Shown here: one piece after another, positions 42,915-52,598 of the stretch
Layout of the letters: the number at the start of each line of letters is the position of its first letter
How positions within the stretch are numbered: position 1 is the first letter of the stretch
Assembly: GCA_022781985.1 (NCBI GenBank)
Contig: JALESH010000086.1
Span: 1 to 64,000 of the forward strand
Length of the DNA: 64,000 nt
Direction: 5' to 3'
DNA from: Lachnospiraceae bacterium
GTDB lineage: Bacteria > Bacillota > Clostridia > Lachnospirales > Lachnospiraceae
Notes under the pieces: generated by a model
The model's database searches: none
Told to the model about the DNA's origin: nothing
The model's input: only the letters and a program-made list of their open reading frames with translations
Program-made: the position numbers and the translations under genes

Positions 42915-43916
42915 CTAATTCTGTATTTCATCCAACAAATCCGTCATAGAAGCATAGAGGGCATCGCGTCCGTCAGCCCTGAGAATCACTGAAATGTAGG
43001 ACCTTCCTGCCGCATCCTTGGAGAGAAGGATCAGGCAGCTTCCGGCAGCCTTCGTGGTTCCTGTCTTGCCGCCGATCACGGTGACAGCCTCAGGCGGATT
43101 CTTTTCTCCCTGCAGGTAAAGGTTTGTAGCCTTCACTGACAGTTCCTTATCTGCTCCCTCTCTGTCTTTATAGACCGTACTGTAGGAAGGCATGTGGATG
43201 ATTTCACTAAACATATTATAATCAAGAGCCGCATCAAATATAAGGTACATGTCATAAGCCGTGACATAATGGTTGTCAGCTGTCAGACCATGAGGATTCA
43301 CAAAATTACTGTTGGTAGCTCCTATTGCCCTGGCCTCCCTGTTCATCAGCTCACAAAAGCCTTCCACAGAGCCGCCCACTCCCTCTGCAATCATAACTGC
43401 AGCATCATTGGCAGAGTTGATCAGCAGTACATGCAGAGCCTGAGCCAGCGTCATCTGATCCCCCTCCCTGAGGCCGCAGGTCTGAGCACCCTCCTCCAGG
43501 ATGCGGACGTTGCCTGAGGCAGTAAGTACCTCATCAGGAGCTCCGTATTTTAAAGCCACCAGTGCCGTCATGACCTTGGTCAGACTGGCAGGATGCAGCT
43601 TTTCGTATATATTTTTAGCATAGATGGTTTCACAGGTATCGGGACAAAACAGGGCGGCCGCTCCGGTCAGAGACATATCCGCATCGGTATCTGCTGACAC
43701 ATCCCCCTCCACGACACACAGTCCCTGTGCAAAGGGGGCTGCCAGAGCTGCCTCTTCCGATACGGCAGCCATACGATAGCTGCTTACCGGATAATCCGGC
43801 GAATAGGCCATCCGGTAGTTGACGGAGCCGCATCCGGTCAGCAGTCCCCCCAGCAGGAAAAAGGAAAACAGCCGGAGCCGCCGGAAATAGGTTTTTGTAT
43901 TATTTGTACATTTCAC
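42915..43916 (-). CDS. D-alanyl-D-alanine carboxypeptidase, lipoprotein form
   Basis: A 333-residue class A low-molecular-weight PBP (S11 peptidase) that trims the terminal D-Ala of peptidoglycan stem peptides. The active-site triad is intact: SLTK (in [15 protein letters not shown]), SAN (in [12 protein letters not shown]) and KTG (in [11 protein letters not shown]). The N-terminus is a lipoprotein signal, with the lipobox LLTGC near residues 25-29, instead of the usual C-terminal amphipathic anchor of PBP5; the C-terminal domain is correspondingly absent. The gene starts inside the end of mgsA (17-bp overlap) and closes the cell-shape cluster. Confidence 0.92.
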   Translation of the reverse strand: MKCTNNTKTYFRRLRLFSFFLLGGLLTGCGSVNYRMAYSPDYPVSSYRMAAVSEEAALAAPFAQGLCVVEGDVSADTDADMSLTGAAALFCPDTCETIYAKNIYEKLHPASLTKVMTALVALKYGAPDEVLTASGNVRILEEGAQTCGLREGDQMTLAQALHVLLINSANDAAVMIAEGVGGSVEGFCELMNREARAIGATNSNFVNPHGLTADNHYVTAYDMYLIFDAALDYNMFSEIIHMPSYSTVYKDREGADKELSVKATNLYLQGEKNPPEAVTVIGGKTGTTKAAGSCLILLSKDAAGRSYISVILRADGRDALYASMTDLLDEIQN

Positions 43917-44295
43917 GCCACTCTAAGTCTCCTCTGTCCAGGGATTTGATCAATAACTCCGCCGAAGCCAGGTTGGTTGCCAGGGGTATATTGTGGACGT
44001 CACAAAGGCGTACCACATTGTTCACATCCGGCTCATGCTTCTGGGGGGTCAGCGGATCTCTCAGAAAGATAACCAGATCAATGTCATTCTGTTCGATCTG
44101 TGCACCGATCTGCTGCTCTCCGCCCAGATGTCCGGCCAGATACTTGTGGACATTCAGATTCGTCACCTCTTCAATCAGCCGCCCTGTGGTACCTGTTGCA
44201 TACAGTACATTTTTGCTTAATATTCCTTTATATGCGATACAAAAGTTCTGCATCAGTTTTTTCTTTGCATCATGCGCAATCAATGCAATATTCAT
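43900..44295 (-). CDS. mgsA: Methylglyoxal synthase with Asp-to-Glu at the catalytic position
   Basis: MgsA turns dihydroxyacetone phosphate into methylglyoxal and phosphate, a bypass that relieves sugar-phosphate stress. The 131-residue protein has [13 protein letters not shown], the phosphate-binding [21 protein letters not shown] and [10 protein letters not shown], as in Bacillus and E. coli. In those enzymes the base is the aspartate of GPLGGDQ; here the segment reads [10 protein letters not shown], with glutamate at residue 60. Activity is probably kept but should be tested. The ATG at 44295 follows GAGAGGG; its start overlaps rodA by 4 bp. Confidence 0.9.
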   Translation of the reverse strand: MNIALIAHDAKKKLMQNFCIAYKGILSKNVLYATGTTGRLIEEVTNLNVHKYLAGHLGGEQQIGAQIEQNDIDLVIFLRDPLTPQKHEPDVNNVVRLCDVHNIPLATNLASAELLIKSLDRGDLEWREMYK

Positions 44296-45425
44296 GCCCA
44301 TACCCTCTCTTCTGTTTTGTATTTTCTGCACTGCAGTCCAACATTCAGAACAAACCCGATTCCAATATACAGGCTGACCAGAGATGTCAACCCATAGCTT
44401 ACAAAAGGAAGGGTTACGCCTGTGTTTGGAAGCATTCCTGTCGTAACCCCGATGTTTAAAAAGCCCTGAAAGCCGATCAGTCCTGCCATTCCTGCAGCAA
44501 TGATCGTGCCTGCAAGATCCTTTGCTTTTCTTGCCACTAAAAAGCATTCTAATGTAATCAATATGATAAGAACAATGACCGTACAGGTTCCGATAAAGCC
44601 GAATTCCTCTCCAATCACTGCAAAAATAAAGTCAGTCTGGGGTTCGGAGATAAAATTTCCATTTTTTACGGAACTGATCACATTGGTATTGTAGCCCTTT
44701 CCGTGGAGCTGACCTGAGCCAATGGCCATGATGGAGTTAAGCTGCTGGTAGGCTTCTGCCGTAGCGTATTCCTCCGGATAGAGCCAGGCCAAGATCCGGG
44801 TCTGCTGATAGCCCCGGATCAGGGTCTGTTCCGGGCGAATAACAATGCTGAATATAATAACAACGGACGGAACCAGCACTGCCAGCACCCCTGCTACCAG
44901 CTTCCAGCTGATCCCTCCCACAAACATGATGACACAGAAAATGACTGCCAGCACAATGGTTGTGGACAAATTGGGCTGCCGGTAGATCAGTATCAGGGGC
45001 GGCAGGATAAAAAGAAAGCACAGTCCGATAATCTTAACGGAATTCAGCTTCTCTTTATGTTTCATTATAAACTGTGCATAAAAGAGAATCAATAAAATTT
45101 TCGCTGTTTCTGAGGGCTGGAACTGGATGCCGAACAGAGTGATCCATCTCTGTGCACCGTTTGTGGTTTTGCCAAGAGGTGTCTCTACCAGACTGAGCAG
45201 AAGAAGGTTGCCGAGGTAGAACAGCCAGTTAAATTTTAACAGTACAGAATAGTCAAAAAGGGAGATGACAACCATGAGGAAAAAGCCGAAAATAAATCCG
45301 GCCATCTGGATCCTCTGTAACGATTTTTCAGCACTTCCTACCGCAAAAATACCGGCTATGGTAAGCAGGGCCACCAAAAGCACTAACCTAAAATCATAAT
45401 CCCGTACTCTATATTGTTTCAGCAT
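44292..45425 (-). CDS. rodA: Rod-shape glycosyltransferase RodA (SEDS family)
   Basis: RodA polymerises lipid II into glycan strands during elongation, working with the class B PBP encoded five genes upstream. The 377-residue protein has about ten membrane segments and SEDS family motifs: [16 protein letters not shown], the catalytic-loop region between segments 7 and 8 with [41 protein letters not shown], and the C-terminal [20 protein letters not shown]. The ATG at 45425 has GAAGG eight bases upstream. It follows minE. Confidence 0.95.
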   Translation of the reverse strand: MLKQYRVRDYDFRLVLLVALLTIAGIFAVGSAEKSLQRIQMAGFIFGFFLMVVISLFDYSVLLKFNWLFYLGNLLLLSLVETPLGKTTNGAQRWITLFGIQFQPSETAKILLILFYAQFIMKHKEKLNSVKIIGLCFLFILPPLILIYRQPNLSTTIVLAVIFCVIMFVGGISWKLVAGVLAVLVPSVVIIFSIVIRPEQTLIRGYQQTRILAWLYPEEYATAEAYQQLNSIMAIGSGQLHGKGYNTNVISSVKNGNFISEPQTDFIFAVIGEEFGFIGTCTVIVLIILITLECFLVARKAKDLAGTIIAAGMAGLIGFQGFLNIGVTTGMLPNTGVTLPFVSYGLTSLVSLYIGIGFVLNVGLQCRKYKTEERVWA

Positions 45426-45463
45426 CACACATACCTTCTTTACTCATTCCTATGTATCCTCTT

Positions 45464-45727
45464 TTATTTATTCAAATCCAAAATAGGGATATTGGCATAG
45501 AGGGAGGGCATCTTCCCCCTGTCCTTGGTTCCCGTCTTTGCAATCTGTATTTCCATGCTCTTGGCATCGATTTTCATATACTTTGAAATCACTTTGGCAA
45601 TATCCGTCTTTATCATTTCCATCATTTCAGGAGAACAATTTACCCGATCCGATATGAGCAATATTTTGAGTCTGTCCTTTGCGATTTCCCGGGAGCTCTT
45701 TTTTCTGAAAAAATCTCTGAATCTCAT
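45464..45727 (-). CDS. minE: Cell division topological specificity factor MinE
   Basis: An 87-residue MinE, which stimulates MinD ATPase and sets up pole-to-pole oscillation. The MinD-contact helix is AKDRLKILLISDRVNCSPEMMEMIKTDIAKVISKYM (about 16-51), followed by the beta strands of the dimer domain. The presence of MinE together with MinC and MinD indicates an oscillating Min system, not the DivIVA-anchored type of Bacillus. It lies 11 bp after minD. Confidence 0.94.
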   Translation of the reverse strand: MRFRDFFRKKSSREIAKDRLKILLISDRVNCSPEMMEMIKTDIAKVISKYMKIDAKSMEIQIAKTGTKDRGKMPSLYANIPILDLNK

Positions 45728-45738
45728 TGAAAACCTCC

Positions 45739-46530
45739 TTAATTTTTGTGGAATATGCCCGTTACTTTTGTCCAGAAAGATACTGCTTTTTCAAAGTCGA
45801 TAAAGGGTATTTCCTGTCCCAGCACACGCTCGCATATATTCTGGTATGCCCGCCCGGCCATAGTACTGTTTCCCACAAGAGGTTCTCCCTGATTGGTGGA
45901 TATTACAACATTTTCGTCATCCGGCACAATGCCGATCAGAGGGATGGAAAGGATGTCCACCACATCTGAGGCTGTCATCATCTCTCCTCTCTTGACCATA
46001 TCGTAACGGAGTCTGTTGATGATCAGGTCGATTTGCTTAAATTCATTGGCTTCCAAGAGGCCGATGATCCTGTCTGCATCCCTGATGGCAGAGACCTCAG
46101 GAGTTGTAACCACCAGGGCTCTGTCCGCACCGGCGATGGCATTCTGGAATCCCTGCTCAATCCCTGCAGGACAATCCAGGATCACATAGTCAAACTGCTC
46201 CCTCAGCTGATGGATCATCTTTACCATCTGCTGGGGAGTGACAGAGGTCTTGTCCCTTGTCTGGGCAGACGGCATCAAATAAAGGCTTTGGTGGCGCTTG
46301 TCCTTGATCAGAGCCTGCTTCACCCTGCACTTCCCCTCGATCACATCCACCAGATTGTAGACGATTCGATTTTCCAGACCCATTACAACATCCAGATTTC
46401 TAAGCCCGATATCTGTGTCGATCAGAACCACCTTTTTTCCCATTGCAGCCAAGCCGGTTCCTACGTTTGCAGAAGTAGTGGTTTTTCCTACTCCGCCTTT
46501 TCCTGATGTGACGACAATTACTTCACTCAT
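45739..46530 (-). CDS. minD: Septum site-determining ATPase MinD
   Basis: A 263-residue deviant Walker A ATPase that recruits MinC to the membrane. The P-loop is SGKGGVGKTTTSANVG, with LIDTDIGLRNLDVVMGLENR, VILDCPAGIEQGFQNAI and VVTTPEVSAIRDADRIIG following. The C-terminal membrane-targeting helix is at about 250-263 (KAVSFWTKVTGIF). It sits between minC and minE. Confidence 0.96.
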   Translation of the reverse strand: MSEVIVVTSGKGGVGKTTTSANVGTGLAAMGKKVVLIDTDIGLRNLDVVMGLENRIVYNLVDVIEGKCRVKQALIKDKRHQSLYLMPSAQTRDKTSVTPQQMVKMIHQLREQFDYVILDCPAGIEQGFQNAIAGADRALVVTTPEVSAIRDADRIIGLLEANEFKQIDLIINRLRYDMVKRGEMMTASDVVDILSIPLIGIVPDDENVVISTNQGEPLVGNSTMAGRAYQNICERVLGQEIPFIDFEKAVSFWTKVTGIFHKN

Positions 46531-46572
46531 ATCTGTTCCTCCAAAAATGAATTAATTTCGTCCCCTAAGCGG

Positions 46573-47250
46573 TTATAAAGAAAGATTGCTTAGTAATTCT
46601 TTGGTAATCGGTTCCATTATAACCTTTCCATCCCTTACGTATGCAATTTGCGGCTGTATCTTTGGCTTGATCGGCCATTTTCTCGGTTTACTGTTTTTAT
46701 ATTTGAAATCACCGATTTGTAATCTTTCCGGTGACATTTCAAGCGCTACGATGAAATGGCCCTCATTTCCGTTTCCTCCGGCATAAGCCTTACCAAAAAG
46801 CCCTCCCAGGATAACGATATCCCTGGTAGAAATGATAGCACTCCCCGGATGTACATCCCCCAGCACAACGATACTGGATTCGGTTTCCAGTATTTCGCCA
46901 TTTTGCAGGGTACCCCGATAGAAATGGCCTTCATTTTCATCTTCCTTTTTCGGGTATGGAAGCTCCTGGATAGCCTTTAAAAAGCTTTGGTTGGCTTCTT
47001 TATCCTTGTCTACAAGACATACAATATGCAGATCAGAATTCTCACAGATTGTGTCGATGACCTGAAGTTCTTCCTCCTCGGTAAGCCGGCGGCCTTCCAG
47101 GGAAAGAGCCATCCGGGCATCCTTGAAAAAATGGCTGGACTCCCTGAATTTGAAGGCTACCTCCTGAAGCAACTCCTCAAACGGAAGTTCCTCGTTCAGG
47201 AATACGGAAATTCCATTCTGGAAACTCTTGATAACTACAGTATTTTTCAT
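46573..47250 (-). CDS. minC: Septum site-determining protein MinC
   Basis: A 225-residue inhibitor of FtsZ assembly. The N-terminal domain (about 1-105) contacts FtsZ. The C-terminal beta-helix (about 115-215) has the GTLQNGEILETESSIVVLGDVHPGSAIISTRDIVILGGLFGKAYAG signature. Order minC-minD-minE is standard. It begins 30 bp after pbp2. Confidence 0.94.
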   Translation of the reverse strand: MKNTVVIKSFQNGISVFLNEELPFEELLQEVAFKFRESSHFFKDARMALSLEGRRLTEEEELQVIDTICENSDLHIVCLVDKDKEANQSFLKAIQELPYPKKEDENEGHFYRGTLQNGEILETESSIVVLGDVHPGSAIISTRDIVILGGLFGKAYAGGNGNEGHFIVALEMSPERLQIGDFKYKNSKPRKWPIKPKIQPQIAYVRDGKVIMEPITKELLSNLSL

Positions 47251-47279
47251 TTCAGCGGTGTACTCCCTTCTGTATCCGT

Positions 47280-50180
47280 TTAATCAGCATTCAGGCTGCC
47301 ACCGGCCAATTCCTCGGCAGAACCGGTGATCTCCTCTTCATCCGCAAGATTATAATAATACATGATCACATCCCTGGCAATTTGAGCAGTGTAATCGGAG
47401 GTATATCCATTGGCCACCCTGACAGCCATAGCTATCTCCGGTGATTCATAGGGAGCATAGCATACAAAAAGGGCATGGTTGGGCCGACTTTTGCTCTCCT
47501 GGGCGGTGCCGGTCTTACCTGCTGCATGGACGTCCAGATCATTAAAATAGTGCTTCCCCTCCACTACCTTACGCATGCCTGAGTGGATGGCATCCCAATA
47601 GGAAGCATCCATTTCGATCCTGTTGCGTACCTCTGCCTGATAGTCCTCAATGATATTTCCGTCATGATCTGCCAGCTTATCCAATAATGTAAGATTATAA
47701 CATGTTCCGCTGTTTGCAACGGTAGTAATGTATCGCGCAAGTCCGACAGTGGTGAAGTTGTTGGTTCCCTGTCCGATAGAAGAACGGACTGCGTCTGTGT
47801 TGGAAACCTGGGGGGCGGACTCCTCAATCTCCACCCCTGAGGTTTCTGTCAGACCGTACATATCTGCATATTTTGTCAGCTTCTCAAGACCGATGTCGGA
47901 CAGGTATCTGTCCCCTGCAGTTCCCAGCCGATACCCCAATTCATAGAAGTAGTTGTTGCAGGAATGCTGGATGGCCTCTGAAACATTCAAAAGCCCATGG
48001 CTTCCCCTGGGCCATATCCAACAATGCGGCGGTGACAAGGGATCGATTTTATCAAAGGTGCCTGTACATTTTACAGTCAGTGAGGTATCAATCACACCCT
48101 CCATCAGACCGGCAGTGGCGGCCACCATCTTAAAAGTAGAGCCGGGGGCCGTCTTCTGATAGGTAGCATAGTTTATCATAGGTGTGGATAAGTCGTTCAG
48201 CAGAGAAGAAAAATATTCTGCATCCACCCCATTGGCCATCCGGTTATTGTCATAGCCCGGGTAGGAAACCAGGGCCAGAACCTCACCTGTATTCACATCT
48301 GTAAGCACCAGAGAGGCCGAGTGGGGATCCAACGCCAGCTGGGCAGGAGTGATATCCAGGCTGCTGATTCTGTTGCACATAAAGTCATAGGCGGAAAGCC
48401 TGCCGCTGCTGAAGCGTGCCAGCTCCTCCTCTGCTACGTTTACCAGCTCCTGCTCCAGCAATATCTGACATATCTGATAGCCTGATATTTCATTGGATCG
48501 AATCATATATTTGTATATTTTTTTATCAAAGCCTGTATCCTGCCCAAGCTTCCCAAAAATATAATCAAGTAGCTTATTGAAAATCTCCTCTGAATCGGAA
48601 TATTTCCCCTCCAGTTCCAGCTTGCCCACATCCACCCAGTTCTTTGCAATGGCATGGTTCAGGTATTCATTGAGACTGATTACTTCATCCTTTGTCCATG
48701 CAATATAGGTTTCATCTGCGGTATCCAGCTTGCCTTCTGCAATAACCGAATCTGCATAGAGCATAGATGTAATGTAGCTTTGATAGACCTGATACTCCTG
48801 GGGCAGCGCATGATAAGGGGTCTTGTTCTCTGTCAGTTCCTGCCTCAGTGAGTCCAGTACCCTTTCCTTTTTTTCAAGAAAACGATGATAAACCTCCTGC
48901 TCGTTTTCTCCCGCCTCAGGTTCGCTGAAATGAGAGGTATCAATAATGTTATTATTAATGAGAGCAAAATACACATCATCAATAGGGATCAGTATATCAC
49001 TGCTCCCGGCGTTTTCCCCCGGGGTATATTCTTTGATATTTCGGATTTTTGTCAACAATATGCTGGCCAGCTTGGATTCCAGGATATTGTATACCGTCTC
49101 CTGGAGTTCCTTGTCGATGGTCAGATACAGGTCGTTTCCTGCAACCGGCTCCTTACGGTTATTGGTTTCTATCACCTTTCCCATATTGTCAACCACCACG
49201 TTCTCAGAACCCTTTGTCCCTTGAAGCCGGGCCTCCATAGAATATTCAATACCGGCCTTTCCAACCGTATCATTCAGGTCGTAGGCGGGATTCTGCTCCT
49301 TCAGGGCTGCCAGGTCATCCGGGGAGGCCTTGCCGGTATACCCGAGAATCTGTGAAAAACAGACACTGTCCACATATTTCCGTATGGTATCCTCAGCCAC
49401 GGAGACACCCTCCAGCTCACCGCTGTTTTCCATTACAACAGCTACCGTTTCCTCACTGACATTATAGGCTACTGTAGTGGCAATGTACTTTTGAAAACTG
49501 TTGGCATTCATGGCATAACGGATAGTCAGGATCTGTAAGGCTTCCTTCTTGGTATAGCCCATACCGGGAACGAAGGTACTCCTGTCGGAGGGATCTGTAT
49601 AGTCCCCGATTCCGAACCGATCACTGCTGCACAGGTCAAAGACTACCTCTTCTGCAGTCTTCGTGGCATAGGTATAGCCCTTCTTTGTATCCTCCAGCAT
49701 GGCATCATAGGAAACATATCCGTAAACATCCGCAAGAAAACGCTCCAGCTGCCGTTCCTCCACTGCAAATGCGTAATTTCCGGCCTTGTCTATAATGATA
49801 TTGAAATCTTTGATGATGCTGTCCCCATTGCTTTCGATCATCTGGATCAGCTTATATATGGTTCCATTTAAATTGGCATTTTTATTTCTCCCTGATTCAT
49901 AGACATCCTCAATGGTAACATTATAGGCCAGCTCATTGTAGGCCAGATAGTTGCCGTTTCTGTCATAGATATTTCCCCTGGTACTGGCCAGGCTTCTGAC
50001 CTTCGTGGTCTTCAGGCGGAAATCGTTCAAATAGCCTTCACCCCTGACAATCTGAAGATCGAATACCCTGTAGATCATGGCTCCGCCCAGAAAAATGAAA
50101 ATAACGGAGAGGACGATCAGACGTATATTGATCATATTCAGAAAATTCTCTTTGACATATCTAAACAAATTTTTTCTCAT
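47280..50180 (-). CDS. mrdA: Class B penicillin-binding protein 2 with a large insert
   Basis: The transpeptidase partner of RodA in side-wall synthesis. The 966-residue protein has one transmembrane helix (about 18-40), a dimerisation domain (GNIYDRNGNYLAYNELAYNV) and the transpeptidase domain. The active-site motifs are S681-T-F-K684 (APGSTFKMV), S740-C-N742 (HSCNNYFYELG) and K889-T-G891 (AGKTGTAQ). Between LTIDKELQETVYNILESKL (about 353-371) and LVLTDVNTGEVLALVSYPG (about 624-642), which are nearly adjacent in typical PBP2, lies about 240 extra residues, mostly helical and charged. The gene overlaps mreD by 20 bp. Confidence 0.93.
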   Translation of the reverse strand: MRKNLFRYVKENFLNMINIRLIVLSVIFIFLGGAMIYRVFDLQIVRGEGYLNDFRLKTTKVRSLASTRGNIYDRNGNYLAYNELAYNVTIEDVYESGRNKNANLNGTIYKLIQMIESNGDSIIKDFNIIIDKAGNYAFAVEERQLERFLADVYGYVSYDAMLEDTKKGYTYATKTAEEVVFDLCSSDRFGIGDYTDPSDRSTFVPGMGYTKKEALQILTIRYAMNANSFQKYIATTVAYNVSEETVAVVMENSGELEGVSVAEDTIRKYVDSVCFSQILGYTGKASPDDLAALKEQNPAYDLNDTVGKAGIEYSMEARLQGTKGSENVVVDNMGKVIETNNRKEPVAGNDLYLTIDKELQETVYNILESKLASILLTKIRNIKEYTPGENAGSSDILIPIDDVYFALINNNIIDTSHFSEPEAGENEQEVYHRFLEKKERVLDSLRQELTENKTPYHALPQEYQVYQSYITSMLYADSVIAEGKLDTADETYIAWTKDEVISLNEYLNHAIAKNWVDVGKLELEGKYSDSEEIFNKLLDYIFGKLGQDTGFDKKIYKYMIRSNEISGYQICQILLEQELVNVAEEELARFSSGRLSAYDFMCNRISSLDITPAQLALDPHSASLVLTDVNTGEVLALVSYPGYDNNRMANGVDAEYFSSLLNDLSTPMINYATYQKTAPGSTFKMVAATAGLMEGVIDTSLTVKCTGTFDKIDPLSPPHCWIWPRGSHGLLNVSEAIQHSCNNYFYELGYRLGTAGDRYLSDIGLEKLTKYADMYGLTETSGVEIEESAPQVSNTDAVRSSIGQGTNNFTTVGLARYITTVANSGTCYNLTLLDKLADHDGNIIEDYQAEVRNRIEMDASYWDAIHSGMRKVVEGKHYFNDLDVHAAGKTGTAQESKSRPNHALFVCYAPYESPEIAMAVRVANGYTSDYTAQIARDVIMYYYNLADEEEITGSAEELAGGSLNAD

Positions 50181-50679
50181 TCTGCTTTTCGCCTGCCTCC
50201 AATTTACGATTGATCCTAAGGACTATCGGATAGAGAAAAAGAGTGACCAGAGTTGTATAGACAATTTCCGGCAAAATAATATGGACAAAATAGTAGCTGA
50301 AATGAAACCTGGCTCGCATCAAAAACATAAGAATATAGCAGACCACACCATAAATCAGGTCGCTGCAGATGATAAGCGCCATGGGCAGCTTAATATCCTC
50401 GGGATAGAAAATCTGGCAAAATTTACCGTTGGCATACCCTATATACATATAAAGAAGGGCATAAAAGCCGATGGCGGCCCCGAAAAAAATATCCATTAAA
50501 ATACCGCTGATAAAGCCGATGACAAGACCGCTGCGCTCCCCCCTCATAAAGCCGAAGGAGGCTGTCAGTACAATCAGAAGATTGGGTATGATACCTCCGA
50601 AGGACAGCCAATGAAACAGGGTACACTGGAGTAAAAAGCAGGTCAATATTAACAGTCCGACTACAATGATCCTCTTCAA
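50161..50679 (-). CDS. mreD: Rod shape-determining protein MreD
   Basis: A 172-residue membrane protein with five or six hydrophobic segments. Its sequence is poorly conserved, as is normal for MreD, but the pattern IPNLLIVLTASFGFMRGERSGLVIGFISGILMDIFFG is typical, and the place between mreC and pbp2 is diagnostic. It belongs to the elongation machinery and contacts MreC. Confidence 0.93.
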   Translation of the reverse strand: MKRIIVVGLLILTCFLLQCTLFHWLSFGGIIPNLLIVLTASFGFMRGERSGLVIGFISGILMDIFFGAAIGFYALLYMYIGYANGKFCQIFYPEDIKLPMALIICSDLIYGVVCYILMFLMRARFHFSYYFVHIILPEIVYTTLVTLFLYPIVLRINRKLEAGEKQNEKKFV

Positions 50680-50706
50680 TGCTCCTGCTCCTTTCTTTTT
50701 GTCAGC

Positions 50707-51576
50707 TTATTCTGTCAGGGCCTGCTTGAGTTCAAGTATTACCAGCACCTCCTCCAGATGCTCAAAGTCCACGGCCGGGGTGAGAAGACCTGATTTTGTA
50801 ATGTTGTTGGCATCTTTTTCCAGGGTATTGATATAGCCGATCAATATGTTGGGAAGGTATTTGTTGCTGATATTGGAGGTGACGATCTTATCCCCCTCTA
50901 CTACCCTGTCTGCACTGTCCACCAGCTGTTCAAACCTGATCACACCTTGTCCGTACAGCTCCAGATCCCCTAAAACGATCAGATGGTCAGAGGTTGCAAG
51001 CACCTTGCCGCTGACATTGGAGTTGTCGGCAATGACAGACGTCACCTTGGACCAGTTTCTGCCCACATCCACGATACGTCCCACCAGCCCACTGCCGGCA
51101 ATCACATTCATATCCACGGCAATCCCATCTTCAGACCCTTTGTCAATCACGAAGGAGTGAAACCAGTTTCCTGCATCTCTGGCAATGATCCTGGCTCCTA
51201 CCTTTTCATAGCCCGCGTACTGGGAATCCAGCTTATAAAGCTGGCGCAGGTTATTCAGCTCGTAGCGATCCTGCTGCAGGACATTATTTTCGATGGTGAG
51301 TTCATCCACCTGGGCCCTTAATGCGGCATTTTCTTTCAGGAGATCTCTGATCTGCACCAGCTCCTCCGAACGATTGGAGAGCCATCTGCCCACCGCGCTG
51401 ATCCCTCTCTCAAAGGGGACGATAACATATCCTGCCACTGTATTGAAAGGCCCGCTGAATATGTTGGTTTTAAAGGTCAGAACGATGGAACCCATACATA
51501 ATATTGTTAAAATAAAAAGGAGATATTTACCCGGCAGCGTAAACTTCTCTCCCTTTCTTTTTATGATTGGACTCAT
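50707..51576 (-). CDS. mreC: Rod shape-determining protein MreC
   Basis: A 289-residue protein with one N-terminal transmembrane helix (about 16-37), a coiled coil (about 70-110; LLKENAALRAQVDELTIENNVLQ) and a double beta-barrel domain (WFHSFVIDKGSEDGIAVDMNVI to ITSNISNKYLPNILIGYI-like end). It links MreB to PBP2 and RodA. Its start overlaps the mreB stop by 4 bp. Confidence 0.95.
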   Translation of the reverse strand: MSPIIKRKGEKFTLPGKYLLFILTILCMGSIVLTFKTNIFSGPFNTVAGYVIVPFERGISAVGRWLSNRSEELVQIRDLLKENAALRAQVDELTIENNVLQQDRYELNNLRQLYKLDSQYAGYEKVGARIIARDAGNWFHSFVIDKGSEDGIAVDMNVIAGSGLVGRIVDVGRNWSKVTSVIADNSNVSGKVLATSDHLIVLGDLELYGQGVIRFEQLVDSADRVVEGDKIVTSNISNKYLPNILIGYINTLEKDANNITKSGLLTPAVDFEHLEEVLVILELKQALTE

Positions 51577-52583
51577 TTACCCATTCCTTCAACCGCATAT
51601 GCTACCGATTTATAGTTGTCATCCTTGATAATCTTGGCCAGGCCCAGGGCCACGCTGCTCATGGGATTCTCAGAAAGCCGCACCTTCAGGCCTGTGCCAT
51701 TGCTCAGCAGCTCTGCCAGATGGCTCACCTGGGAAGCACCTCCTGTCAGGCAAATGCCGTGCCTGTAAATATCGGCTGCCAATTCAGGAGGGGTTCTCTC
51801 CAGAATCACCTTTACATTGTCTACAATCGTATTGAAGTGTTCTGTCAGACAGTCGTCCACCAAAGCGGTAGGAATCTCTCTCTCTACAGGAAGGCCGGTG
51901 ACGATATCCCTTCCATATACTACGGCCGGCTTGCCTTCCTTTTCCAGACTGCTGAGGGCGATTTTTACGTTTTCTGCCGTCCGTCCGCCTATGATCAGGC
52001 TGAATTCCCTGCGGATCGCTGCCCGGATGGCATCATCGAACTTCTGCCCCCCTACCTTGATCAGGCGGCTGAGGACGATACCGCCTAAAGACAGAATGGA
52101 TATCTCCGTGGTATCAAAGCCTACATTTACAACCAGAACCCCTTGGGAGTTTTTCACATCGATCTCCATACCCAATCCATCTGCAACAGCCTTCTCCACC
52201 ACCATGACTTTTCTTGCCTTCACATTGGCATCCTTGGCCAGATCATAAAAAGCCCTCTTCTCCACCTCAGTAACATCAGTAGGCACCGCAATATAGAAAT
52301 CTCCCGGCTTCACATTTCCCTTGGAAAGGTCACCGATAAAATATCTGATCAGTGTCTCCATATTTTTGATATCTGCTATGACACCGTTGCTCAGGGGATA
52401 GGAAATATGGATGTTCCCCGGTGCTTTCTCATACATTTCAAAGGCGGAATTGCCATAGGCAAAGAGTGTGTTCTTATTTTCAATGGCAATCATATTCTTT
52501 TCAATCATCACTTTGTCATCATTTTTGCTGTAAATTTTGATATTGCTGGTTCCCAGATCAATACCGAATGAATTGTTTCCCAA
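51573..52583 (-). CDS. mreB: Actin-like protein MreB/Mbl
   Basis: A 336-residue bacterial actin guiding side-wall synthesis. The nucleotide-binding motifs are FGIDLGTSNIKIYSK (phosphate 1), VLVVNVGFDTTEISILSLGG (phosphate 2) and GICLTGGASQVSHLAELL (adenosine). In phosphate 2 the common DIGGGTTEIA reads NVGFDTTEIS, so this copy is somewhat divergent, perhaps a Mbl/MreBH-type paralogue. Genes mreC and mreD follow. It begins 15 bp after radC. Confidence 0.94.
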   Translation of the reverse strand: MGNNSFGIDLGTSNIKIYSKNDDKVMIEKNMIAIENKNTLFAYGNSAFEMYEKAPGNIHISYPLSNGVIADIKNMETLIRYFIGDLSKGNVKPGDFYIAVPTDVTEVEKRAFYDLAKDANVKARKVMVVEKAVADGLGMEIDVKNSQGVLVVNVGFDTTEISILSLGGIVLSRLIKVGGQKFDDAIRAAIRREFSLIIGGRTAENVKIALSSLEKEGKPAVVYGRDIVTGLPVEREIPTALVDDCLTEHFNTIVDNVKVILERTPPELAADIYRHGICLTGGASQVSHLAELLSNGTGLKVRLSENPMSSVALGLAKIIKDDNYKSVAYAVEGMGK

Positions 52584-52598
52584 TACGATAACCCCTTT

